DNA of 64,000 bases, from NCBI GenBank assembly GCA_039033995.1, contig JBCCBP010000010.1:1-64000 (forward strand), given 5' to 3'. Made by a program: the position numbers and the translations under genes. Below are positions 50,663-59,290 of the stretch, piece after piece. Position 1 is the stretch's first letter. Each line of letters starts with the position of its first letter. The notes under the pieces are model-generated. The model did no database searches, had not been told where the DNA came from, and was given only the letters and a program-made list of their open reading frames with translations. The DNA is from CALBPI01 sp039033995. Its GTDB lineage: Bacteria > Pseudomonadota > Gammaproteobacteria > Steroidobacterales > Woeseiaceae.

Positions 50663-52720
50663 ATGGCTTATCGATTAGGCGTTGATGTCGGCGGCACATT
50701 TACAGATCTGCTGCTGTTCGATGATGAGACGGGCGAAACCCATCGCTCCAAGGTGCCGAGCACGCCACATGACCCTTCCGAGGCTGTCGTTGGCGGCACC
50801 AAGGGCATTTGCGAGCAGGCCGGCATTCAGCCGGGACAAATCGAGGATTTCCTGCACGGAACGACTGTGGCCACCAATGCGGTGCTCGAGGGCAAAGGTG
50901 CCCGAGTCGGTCTGGTGGTCACCGAGGGCTATCGACAGGTCTTGCAGATCGCACGCTCTTTGGTACCGGGTGGGTTGGCCGCCTGGATCATCTGGCCGAA
51001 GCCACAGCCCTTGGCCAGACTGGAGGATACCGTCGAAGTGTCTGGCCGCATACTGGCGACCGGCGAGGAGTACCGGCCTGTCGATGAGGCTGCGACACGC
51101 AAGGCGCTGGAGGCGTTGAAAGGCAGTGGCGTCGAGGCGATCACTATTTGCCTGATGAATGCCTACGTGAATGGTGAGCACGAGCGCCAGGTCGCAAAGA
51201 TTGCCGCGGAGGTGTTCCCGGATCTTACGATTTCTCTGAGCCATGAGATTCTGCCTGAGATGTATGAATACGAGCGGGCGTTGACCACTGTGGCCAATGC
51301 TTCGGTGCGACCGGTCGTCGGTCGCTATGTACGCAATCTTGAGCAGGAACTGAGAGACTTCGGCGTCAAGGGCCGCTTGAACCTACTGCGTTCGGATGGT
51401 GGTTTGATGACGGCCAAGAAATCGCAGGACGCACCTGTGAATTTGTTGCTGTCGGGTCCTGCTGGCGGCGTGACTGGCGCGCTTTGGGTGGCGAGTCAGG
51501 CGGGCCTGAAGAATATCCTGACGCTCGATGTCGGTGGCACGTCGACGGACGTCGCATTAATTGAGAATAGCGAGCCCCGATTGGTACGCAATACCGATGT
51601 CGGCCATCTTTCGGTTAGGGCGTCGTCGCTTGATGTCAAAACTGTCGGCGCAGGCGGCGGGTCTATCGCGCACGTACCGGAGTTGACCAAAGCCTTACGC
51701 GTCGGGCCTGAGAGTGCCGGCGCTGTCCCGGGACCCGCTTGCTACGGCAAAGGTGGGGAAGTGGCCACGGTTACCGATGCCAATGTGGTGCTCGGTTATC
51801 TGCCTGAGTCTCTGCTCGGCGGCACCTTCGAGTTGGATCGCGCGGCGGCGGAAGCAGCCGTGCAAAAGGTGGCCGATGATATGGGCATCTCCTTGCATGA
51901 GGCGGCGGCCGGTATCATCGACATTGTCAACGAGAACATGTTTGGTGCTATTCGCATGATTTCGGTTCAGCAGGGTTATGACCCACGGGACTTCGCGCTG
52001 ATGGGGTTCGGTGGGGCGGGGTCGCTGCATTCGAACGCGGTGGCCAAGCTGATGGGCTCGTGGCCCGTGGTGGTGCCAAACTCACCCGGCGTATTGTGTG
52101 CGCTTGGCGATGCGACGACCCGCATGCGGGCGGAGAGCTCGCGTAGTTTCTCGAAACGCATCTCGCAAACCAGTGCGGCCGACGTTGCCGCAACCTTCGA
52201 GGACATGCGTAGCCAGGCCATCGCTGAATTGGCCGAAGAAGGTATCGACGCCGCAGAGGCCGAAGTTCGCTACGAGGTGGACGTGCGCTATCACGGCCAG
52301 GGATTCGAGATCCCGATGCCATTCACCTACGCACTGGATGATGGCGAAGCGGTCGCGAAGCTATGTCAGGCTTTCGATGATGAGCACCGTCGGATGTTCA
52401 CTTTCAACATGGACGCAGAGCACGAACTCGTCAATCTGCGGGTTGTGGCACTGGGTAAGGCACTGGAGTTGCCCGCGCTGCATATCGATAAGGGCGATGG
52501 CGATCCAGCGGAGGCCAAGCTATCCGACCATGAACTCTGGGTCGCTGGAGAAAAGCTGCCCGCCGTCATCTACGACCGGAGCAAGTTGCGCGCCGGCGAC
52601 CAGTTTGATGGCCCGGCGATTGTGGTTGAAATGGATAGCACAGCGCTCGTGTTGCCAGAACATACCGCCACAGTCGATGACTACGGCAACATACTTATTT
52701 ATCCGAAGGTACAGGGGTAA
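50663..52720 (+). CDS. hyuA: Hydantoinase/oxoprolinase subunit A
   Basis: A 685-residue subunit of the ATP-dependent hydantoinase/oxoprolinase family. The ASKHA-type phosphate loop L-G-V-D-V-G-G-T-F-T-D is at 5-15, the second loop L-D-V-G-G-T-S-T-D-V in the middle (about 288-297), and the C-terminal hydantoinase domain carries G-P-G-P/A-C-Y-G-x-G-G. With subunit B it opens a cyclic amide or lactam, or carboxylates a ketone in acetone carboxylase relatives, at the cost of ATP. ATG at 50663 follows GGGGA; a GTG at 50648 is rejected. The B subunit starts five bases after its stop. Confidence 0.92.
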   Translation: MAYRLGVDVGGTFTDLLLFDDETGETHRSKVPSTPHDPSEAVVGGTKGICEQAGIQPGQIEDFLHGTTVATNAVLEGKGARVGLVVTEGYRQVLQIARSLVPGGLAAWIIWPKPQPLARLEDTVEVSGRILATGEEYRPVDEAATRKALEALKGSGVEAITICLMNAYVNGEHERQVAKIAAEVFPDLTISLSHEILPEMYEYERALTTVANASVRPVVGRYVRNLEQELRDFGVKGRLNLLRSDGGLMTAKKSQDAPVNLLLSGPAGGVTGALWVASQAGLKNILTLDVGGTSTDVALIENSEPRLVRNTDVGHLSVRASSLDVKTVGAGGGSIAHVPELTKALRVGPESAGAVPGPACYGKGGEVATVTDANVVLGYLPESLLGGTFELDRAAAEAAVQKVADDMGISLHEAAAGIIDIVNENMFGAIRMISVQQGYDPRDFALMGFGGAGSLHSNAVAKLMGSWPVVVPNSPGVLCALGDATTRMRAESSRSFSKRISQTSAADVAATFEDMRSQAIAELAEEGIDAAEAEVRYEVDVRYHGQGFEIPMPFTYALDDGEAVAKLCQAFDDEHRRMFTFNMDAEHELVNLRVVALGKALELPALHIDKGDGDPAEAKLSDHELWVAGEKLPAVIYDRSKLRAGDQFDGPAIVVEMDSTALVLPEHTATVDDYGNILIYPKVQG

Positions 52721-52725
52721 GCACG

Positions 52726-54603
52726 ATGGTCGCAAAAATTATTGAACCCAATGCAGCCGACTTCAACACCGTCGACGTCGATCCTGTCACACTGGATATC
52801 ATTGAGAATGCGCTACGCAACGCGCGTCTGGAGATGGATGCGACCCTGTTTCGCACAGCACTATCGCCTGGCATTCGTGAGCAAGGGGATGCCTTCCCAC
52901 TGATCGCGGAACGCAGTGGCAAGATGATCGTCGGGCAGTTCGGTTCGTTCATCGATGGTTTTCTGAATGGCTACGACGGTGACCTGGAAGAGGGAGACAT
53001 TATCCTCTTGAACGATCCGTATAGCTGCGAAGGTGCGATCAGTCACAACAACGACCAGCTCGTTATCATGCCGATCTTCCGCAATGGGCGGGTCATCAGC
53101 TGGTCGGCGATGTTCGGACACATGACCGATATAGGGGGTAAGGTGCCTGGCTCCTTGCCGACCGATGCCGCATCGATTTTCGAAGAAGGGCTGCGCATGC
53201 CGCCGGTCAAGTTGTACCGGAAAGGCGAGCTGCAGGCAGACATATTGAAAATTGCCACGCACCAGAGTCGCATGCCGGAATGGTATCGGGCCGATCTGCA
53301 CGCGATCGTCGCGTCTTGTCGTGTTGCCGCATTGCGGGTCAACGAAATCTGTGACCGTTTTGGCGAGGACGTCTATGTCTCGGCAACGGATGAGCTCCTG
53401 GCGCGCAATCGTCGTGCGATGAAGATGCTGATCGGCCAGGCGATTGGCGAGGAACCGGTCTCTTTCGAAGACTACATCTGCGATGACGGCAAAGGTAAGG
53501 GGCCATTCAAGATCAAGTGTACGATGTGGCGAGAGGGTGATCGGGTCATCCTGGATTTTGCAGGCACCGACCCGCAATCCGATTCGTCGATCAATTTTTA
53601 CCTCAACGAGAACATGTTCAAGATGTTCTTCGGCATCTACATGATCATGGTGTTCGATCCTCAGATTCTGTTCAATGACGGCTTCTATGAACTCGTTGAT
53701 GTCAGAATTCCTGAGGGTTCGTTGCTGAAACCGAAATTCCCGGCGGCGCTGTCGTGCCGCACGCACGCACTCGGGCGGATTTTCGATGTGCTCGGCGCGC
53801 TGCTCGGGCAGAAAACGCCGGACTTCCTTTGCGCCGCGGGCTTCTCATCATCACCGCATTTGATGTATTCCGGATTCGACAAACAGGGCGAGTGGTATCA
53901 GCTATTCCAGATTGGGTTCGGCGGCATTCCGGGTAAGCCGTTTGGCGATGGTCCGGATGGCCATTCGCTTTGGCCCGGTTTCACCAATGTACCCAACGAG
54001 TTTCTTGAGCACTATTTCCCGATGATCATCGAACGCTACGAATCTGCAGCGGATTCCGGTGGCGCCGGGCTGAATCGCGGCGGAAACGGAATCCACATGA
54101 CATACCGCTTCATGCAGGAGGGCAATATCTCGATCCATGATGATCGCTGGTTTGTTCCACCATGGGGTGTTAACGGTGGCAAGCCCGCGGCGCGATCCTG
54201 GAAACGCATCGATCGTAGCGACGGCAGCCAGGAGTTCCTCGGTTCCAAGGTAGACAACATTCATGTGCAAGAGGGTGATCTGCTGCACTATGTCACCTGG
54301 GGCGGCGGTGGCTGGGGTGACCCACTGGAGCGTGATGCGGAGCTTGTGGCGCTGGAGGTCCGTCAGGGGCTCGTCAGTGCGGAAGGTGCGCGCGTTTACG
54401 GTGTGGTAGTGACGGCTGATGGTGCGGTCGATTCGGACGCGACAACTGCCTTGCGGCAGAAAATGAGTGACGAACGTCCGCCGATCGAAGTGTTCGATTT
54501 CGGACCGGACCTTGAGACACTGCGTGCACGTTGTCTGGAAGAAACGGGTTTGCCAGCACCGGTACAGCCGGTATGGCCTGGCCATCAGACGGATGTGGCC
54601 TGA
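52726..54603 (+). CDS. hyuB: Hydantoinase/oxoprolinase subunit B
   Basis: A 625-residue partner of the A subunit. The start region D-P-V-T-L-D-I-I-E-N-A-L-R-N-A-R-L-E-M is diagnostic for HyuB, as are R-E-Q-G-D-A-F-P, N-D-P-Y-S-C-E-G-A-I-S-H-N-N-D and the C-terminal T-W-G-G-G-G-W-G-D-P. The four-glycine motif and histidines line the expected active site. It is the usual second gene of such operons. Substrate (hydantoin, 5-oxoproline, a ketone or another amide) is not determined by sequence. Confidence 0.92.
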   Translation: MVAKIIEPNAADFNTVDVDPVTLDIIENALRNARLEMDATLFRTALSPGIREQGDAFPLIAERSGKMIVGQFGSFIDGFLNGYDGDLEEGDIILLNDPYSCEGAISHNNDQLVIMPIFRNGRVISWSAMFGHMTDIGGKVPGSLPTDAASIFEEGLRMPPVKLYRKGELQADILKIATHQSRMPEWYRADLHAIVASCRVAALRVNEICDRFGEDVYVSATDELLARNRRAMKMLIGQAIGEEPVSFEDYICDDGKGKGPFKIKCTMWREGDRVILDFAGTDPQSDSSINFYLNENMFKMFFGIYMIMVFDPQILFNDGFYELVDVRIPEGSLLKPKFPAALSCRTHALGRIFDVLGALLGQKTPDFLCAAGFSSSPHLMYSGFDKQGEWYQLFQIGFGGIPGKPFGDGPDGHSLWPGFTNVPNEFLEHYFPMIIERYESAADSGGAGLNRGGNGIHMTYRFMQEGNISIHDDRWFVPPWGVNGGKPAARSWKRIDRSDGSQEFLGSKVDNIHVQEGDLLHYVTWGGGGWGDPLERDAELVALEVRQGLVSAEGARVYGVVVTADGAVDSDATTALRQKMSDERPPIEVFDFGPDLETLRARCLEETGLPAPVQPVWPGHQTDVA

Positions 54604-54605
54604 GC

Positions 54606-55808
54606 ATGACCCAAAACGCTGACGCAAAGGGACCCTTGAAAGGGCTGCGGCTGATTGAGCTAGGGCAATTGATCGCCGGTCCGTTCTGCGGACAGCTGAT
54701 GGCAGATATGGGTGCCGATGTCATCAAAGTCGAACCTCCCGGTAAAGGCGATCCAATGCGCGTGTGGGGGCGCGGCGACTATCCGCTTTGGTGGACGGTA
54801 TGTGCCCGCAACAAGCGTTGCGTAACTGCCAATTTACGCGTGGAGGAGGGCCAGAATCTGGTGAAGGAATTGGTCAAGGATGCCGATTTTTTGCTGGAGA
54901 ACTTTCGTCCTGGGACGATGGAGCGCTGGGGCCTCGACTACGAAGCGCTTAAGGCGATCAATCCAGGGCTGATCATGATTCGCGTGTCAGGTTACGGACA
55001 AACGGGCCCTTATGCCTCTCGTGCAGGCTATGCCGCCGTTGGCGAAGCGATGGGTGGGATGCGCTATCTTGCGGGTTGGCCGGATCGACCGCCCACGCGG
55101 GCCGGCATCTCCATTGGCGACAGTCTGGCGGCGACCTATGCCTGTCTCGGCGCGCTGGCGGCGCTGCATCATCGGGAAAAATCCGGAGAAGGGCAGGTGA
55201 TCGACGCCTCGATTTACGAGTCGGTGCTCACCGTGATGGAGTCCACTATTCCAGAGTTCACGGTCAGCGACTATATTCGCGAGCGCACTGGCTCGGCATT
55301 GCCCAATATTGCGCCCTCAAATCTGTACGAGTGCAAAGATGGCTCCTTTCTGATCGCGGCCAATCAGGACACTGTGTTTTCCCGCCTGTGTGATGCGATG
55401 CAACGGCCCGAGCTCGTCACCGACGAGCGCTATGCCACGCATACGGCGCGCGGTGCGCATCAGCAGGAGCTCGATGACATCATTGAGGCCTGGACTCGGA
55501 CACTGACGATGGACGAGGTCGATGCATTGATGCAGGAACATGGCGTACCGGCTGGACGTATTTTCAGGGCTCCGGATATGTTGGATGATCCGCATTTTGA
55601 AGCGCGTGAGGCCATTGTCCCGGTCGACAGTGAGCGCTTCGGCAATCTGAAAATGCAAAATGTGTTTCCGAAAATGTCGGCGACGCAAGGGGAGATTCGC
55701 TGGCCAGGCCCTCTGGAGCTCGGTGCGCACAATGACGAGGTTTATGGCGAATTACTGGGCCTGGATGCATCGACCATGGCGGCGTTACGCGACAAGGGCG
55801 TCATCTAG
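54606..55808 (+). CDS. Class III (CaiB/BaiF) CoA-transferase
   Basis: A 400-residue CoA-transferase of family III. The N-terminal motif L-I-E-L-G-Q-L-I-A-G-P-F-C-G-Q, the V-I-K-V-E-P-P-x-x-G-D loop, and D172 in G-I-S-I-G-D, aligned with the catalytic aspartate of formyl-CoA transferase, are present. These enzymes move CoA between carboxylic acids. Its start lies two bases after the hyuB stop; an earlier frame from 54531 overlaps hyuB and is rejected. The set suggests that the acid made by the hydantoinase step is activated to a CoA ester. Confidence 0.9.
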   Translation: MTQNADAKGPLKGLRLIELGQLIAGPFCGQLMADMGADVIKVEPPGKGDPMRVWGRGDYPLWWTVCARNKRCVTANLRVEEGQNLVKELVKDADFLLENFRPGTMERWGLDYEALKAINPGLIMIRVSGYGQTGPYASRAGYAAVGEAMGGMRYLAGWPDRPPTRAGISIGDSLAATYACLGALAALHHREKSGEGQVIDASIYESVLTVMESTIPEFTVSDYIRERTGSALPNIAPSNLYECKDGSFLIAANQDTVFSRLCDAMQRPELVTDERYATHTARGAHQQELDDIIEAWTRTLTMDEVDALMQEHGVPAGRIFRAPDMLDDPHFEAREAIVPVDSERFGNLKMQNVFPKMSATQGEIRWPGPLELGAHNDEVYGELLGLDASTMAALRDKGVI

Positions 55809-56088
55809 GCGGTCGAGTTCCGGTTAACTCCATTTCGGTATGAGTTTGTCCATGTTGCGTTCCAGCAACACTCTAACTTACTGAAAACTCCAATGAGACC
55901 GGACTTGTGTCTCAAAAAACTTGTCGAAGACAAACGTTTGGTGTATCAATACCGCGACACTGTGGGTTTGTTGCAACGAACCGACCGTGTGAAGTGTGGC
56001 GAATAGTTCCGGGCCGTTGCCCAGTGCTTCGCCGCACAAAAACGTTTAAACGACCATCGAACCGCTTATTGCGGAGGGGAAATATCCT
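55809..56088 (+). promoter_or_regulatory. Long leader of the second TonB receptor
   Basis: About 280 bp with no convincing gene. It contains a motif series (ACTTGT, A6, CTTGT, AGAC at 55903-55931) also found before the receptor at 47928, a palindrome CGTTTAAACG at 56043-56052, and GGAGGGG ahead of the ATG. An 84-codon frame crossing into the receptor shows no family features. Confidence 0.4.
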
Positions 56089-58620
56089 ATGTCAAAGAGA
56101 GTTCTCGGGCGATCAATGCTGTCGCTCGCCATTGCCAGTGCGCTGGGCAGCGCGGCAATGACGGCACCAGCGTTCGCGCAGGACGATGAGGCGATTGAGG
56201 AGGTTGTCGTTATCGGCAGTCGCTCGCGTCCACGTTCTGTGACCGACTCAGCCGTTCCTGTTGACGTTTTGTCTGTTGACGAATTCGTGAACCAGGGTGA
56301 TACCGACCTTAGCAACCTGATCAGAAACGTCGTGCCGTCTTACAACGTCAATACGCAGCCGATCAGTGATGCCGCCACAATCGTTCGCCCGGCGAACCTG
56401 CGTGGCCTCGCACCGGACCACACGTTGGTGTTGGTCAATGGTAAACGTCGTCACCGTGCCGCTGTCATTTACTGGCTGGGCAACGGCGTTTCCGATGGTG
56501 CACAGGGTCCGGATTTGTCCGTTATCCCTGCCATCGCATTGAAGCAGGTCGAAGTGTTGCGAGATGGCGCCTCGGCTCAGTACGGTTCTGATGCCATTGC
56601 CGGCGTGATGAACTTCGTCCTCAAAGACGACAACGATGGCGGCTCTGTCGATGTCCGCTACGGCACCTTCTATGAAGGTGACGGCGACCAGTTGACCGTT
56701 TCCGGCAATATCGGCTTGCCGATCGGCAACTCGGGTTTCGCTAACCTGAGCCTCGAGTACGGTAGCACCGACGACACCGATCGCAGCATCCAGCGTGATG
56801 ACGCAGCGGGTTTGATCGAAGCCGGTAACACGGCGGTTGCCAATCCGGCCCAAATCTGGGGTTCCCCGGAGATCGAAGATGACCTGAAATTGTTCGGTAA
56901 CTTCGGTTTCGAACTCGCTGGCGGGTCAACACTCTACGGGCACGGCAACTATGCGTCCAAGACCGTAGACGGTGGCTTCTACTTCCGTAACCCGAATACG
57001 CGTGGTTCGGTGTACTCTGCAGATGGCGGAGACACACTACTGATCGGCGATGTCCTGCAAGCTAACGGCGGCGCCGTGGGCGCGGCAGGTTGCCCGGTTG
57101 TGACCATCACCGATAACGTGCCGGATCCGACCGCTCTGAACCAGGTGTTGAACGACCCGAACTGCTTCACCTTCCAGGAAATTTTCCCGGGCGGCTTTAC
57201 ACCACGCTTTGGTGGCGATGTGACCGACCTGTCATTCGTTGGTGGTCTGCGCGGTGAAACGGCTGGCGGTATCAACTGGGATGCCAGCGTCGCCTACGGT
57301 TCGAACGAAGTCGATTTCTTCATTCGCAACACCGTTAACGCGTCACTGGGTCCGAATTCGCCGACCGAATTCGACCCGGGCTCGTACACCCAGGAAGAGT
57401 TCAACGTGAACTTCGACGTCAGTTACGCGGTCAACGACAACGTCAACGTCGCGGGTGGTCTCGAGTATCGCGACGAGACCTTTGAAATCGGTATCGGTCA
57501 GGTTGAGTCCTTCCAGATTGGTCCGTTCGCGGATCAAGGCTTTAGCGCCGCCTCGAACGGTTTCCCAGGTTTCGGTGATATCGCTGCCGGTGATTGGTCT
57601 CGCTCAAACTACGCGGTTTACGGTGACGTAGAAGTCTATCCGCAGGAGAACTTCCTGCTTGGCTTCTCTGCGCGCTTTGAAGACTTCGAAGACTTCGGCT
57701 CGACGTTCAACTACAAAGTGGCGACCAATTACCGCTTTAACGATGGTTTTGCACTGCGTGGTAGCGTCAGCACTGGATTCCGTGCGCCAACACCAGGTCA
57801 GTCAAACGCGTTTAACGTATCGACTGAGTTCGACATCGCACTGGGCGACCTCGTCAACAACGGTACGATCCCTTCGACCAACCCGGTCGCGGTATTGTTC
57901 GGTGGCGAGCCGCTGGATCCGGAAGAATCAGTCAACTTCACGGCTGGCGCGATTCTGGAAACCGGTCCGGTGACCTTGACGGTCGATTTCTTCGATATTC
58001 GTCTTGAAGATCGCATCACGGTATCGCAGTTGTTCTCAATCAACGATCTGACGGCACAGCAGCTGCAGGATTTGATTAACGCTGGTGTTACCAGTGCTGA
58101 AAACCTGCAGAACTTCCGTTTCTTCACCAACGACTTCGATACGAAGACGACCGGTGTTGATATCGTGGCGACCACGCAGATCGATTTCGACAATGCAACG
58201 ACGGACGTTAGCTTCAGCTACAACCGTACGAAGACCGAAGTCGATGAGTTCAATCCGGATACACTCGACGCAACGCGTATTCGTGAGCTCGAAGAAGGCC
58301 TGCCGGATAGCCGTTGGACGCTGACGACGAACACGACTGTCGGTGACTTCCGCTTCCTGGTTCGTGCCAACTACTTTGACGATTGGTTCGATTCCGAAGA
58401 TGGCCAGGTTTATGGCAACGCAATTCTGTTTGACGCAGAAGCGGGTTGGCAGATGACGGATAGCTCTTCGGTGGTGCTCGGTGCGCAGAACATCTTCGAC
58501 ACCTACCCGGAAACCAACCCGGGTGCGGCGGCAGGCGTAGGCAACCTCTACAGCCAGTTCTCCCCATTCGGTTTCAACGGTGGTTTCTACTACCTGCGTT
58601 ATCGCTACGCCTTCGACTAA
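56089..58620 (+). CDS. TonB-dependent receptor, highly expressed type
   Basis: An 843-residue outer-membrane receptor with signal peptide (cut near A-F-A-Q-D, residue 29), TonB box E-E-V-V-V-I-G, plug (about 45-165; V-N-G-K-R-R-H-R-A-A, L-R-D-G-A-S-A-Q-Y-G-S-D-A-I-A-G-V) and barrel ending Y-Y-L-R-Y-R-Y-A-F-D. The GAGGGG ribosome site is strong and codon choice is markedly biased (Phe mostly TTC, Asn mostly AAC, Gly mostly GGT/GGC) compared with neighbours, which suggests abundant expression. A textbook terminator follows. It probably imports a substrate used by the hydantoinase block; identity unknown. Confidence 0.94.
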   Translation: MSKRVLGRSMLSLAIASALGSAAMTAPAFAQDDEAIEEVVVIGSRSRPRSVTDSAVPVDVLSVDEFVNQGDTDLSNLIRNVVPSYNVNTQPISDAATIVRPANLRGLAPDHTLVLVNGKRRHRAAVIYWLGNGVSDGAQGPDLSVIPAIALKQVEVLRDGASAQYGSDAIAGVMNFVLKDDNDGGSVDVRYGTFYEGDGDQLTVSGNIGLPIGNSGFANLSLEYGSTDDTDRSIQRDDAAGLIEAGNTAVANPAQIWGSPEIEDDLKLFGNFGFELAGGSTLYGHGNYASKTVDGGFYFRNPNTRGSVYSADGGDTLLIGDVLQANGGAVGAAGCPVVTITDNVPDPTALNQVLNDPNCFTFQEIFPGGFTPRFGGDVTDLSFVGGLRGETAGGINWDASVAYGSNEVDFFIRNTVNASLGPNSPTEFDPGSYTQEEFNVNFDVSYAVNDNVNVAGGLEYRDETFEIGIGQVESFQIGPFADQGFSAASNGFPGFGDIAAGDWSRSNYAVYGDVEVYPQENFLLGFSARFEDFEDFGSTFNYKVATNYRFNDGFALRGSVSTGFRAPTPGQSNAFNVSTEFDIALGDLVNNGTIPSTNPVAVLFGGEPLDPEESVNFTAGAILETGPVTLTVDFFDIRLEDRITVSQLFSINDLTAQQLQDLINAGVTSAENLQNFRFFTNDFDTKTTGVDIVATTQIDFDNATTDVSFSYNRTKTEVDEFNPDTLDATRIRELEEGLPDSRWTLTTNTTVGDFRFLVRANYFDDWFDSEDGQVYGNAILFDAEAGWQMTDSSSVVLGAQNIFDTYPETNPGAAAGVGNLYSQFSPFGFNGGFYYLRYRYAFD

Positions 58621-58642
58621 GCTAAGACTCTAGTCGATAGAC

Positions 58643-58674
58643 AGAAAAGGGCGCTTCGGCGCCCTTTTCTTTTG
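58643..58674 (+). terminator. Strong intrinsic terminator with UUCG loop
   Basis: A perfect twelve-pair stem (58643-58654 with 58659-58670) closed by TTCG and followed by a T-rich tail, 22 bp after the TonB receptor stop. Confidence 0.96.
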
Positions 58675-59290
58675 CCGGTCTTGTAGTCGGCGATTCAGAT
58701 TCCAGCAATAGTACAAGGGTTCATGCTGCAAACCCTCTGGAGTTTGATGGCAAATCGCCACCGCGCCAGTTGGTTCCCGATTGCCGACGACGTAGCTATC
58801 GCACAACTGACGACCGAGTTTCCGTCCTTTGCACGGTAGTGTGGGGCATGGGCCCTAACGTTCGCTCTAGTTACGGTATCGACGTTGGACTTAACTGCTG
58901 CTGTTAGACGCTTCATACGCTACCCGTTTGCCTTGAGTTCGCTTGTTGGTTCCTCCGATTAGAATCTCGGCACCCCATCGCTCACGGCTCGTGTCGAGTC
59001 TTGTATGTGAGCAATTACACAAGCGTCGCAACTTGGATTGGAGATCGAGCACGAACGGATGACGCATGGGGTCATATCGTCTGGCTTTCCGAGAGGTTTC
59101 GGTATCCGAGCTACTGCCAGGCCTGGGTCGCACCGCCATCACTGGGGCTAAAGTTTGGTGGAATCTGGCCGCTTATAGGATGGCACGGATGGGCTTATTG
59201 GATCGCACAGACGCAACCGTGACAGCGACAATCGTCCCGTGGCAGTGCGAGTCGAAGCTCTGTCGGTACGTTGTGACCCTAGGAAAAGCA
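58675..59290. other. Intergenic region before the pilus locus
   Basis: About 615 bp without a supportable gene on either strand; short frames here have no family features and poor starts. It probably holds the promoter of the pilus genes. AGGAAA lies just before the mshE-like ATG at 59291. The unusual length could hide a small RNA, but I see no clear hairpin-T run in it. Confidence 0.5.

Noticed and set aside
55907..56161. 84-codon frame overlapping the second TonB receptor start
   Set aside because: Out of frame with the receptor, cysteine- and arginine-rich in a way typical of shadow frames, and without a ribosome site.
58675..59142. Possible small genes in the gap before the pilus locus
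   Set aside because: Short frames on both strands lack start signals and recognisable features.
59066..59290. N-terminal extension of the pilus ATPase to 59066
   Set aside because: The added 75 residues look like no domain, and a good ribosome site (AGGAAA) precedes the ATG at 59291.
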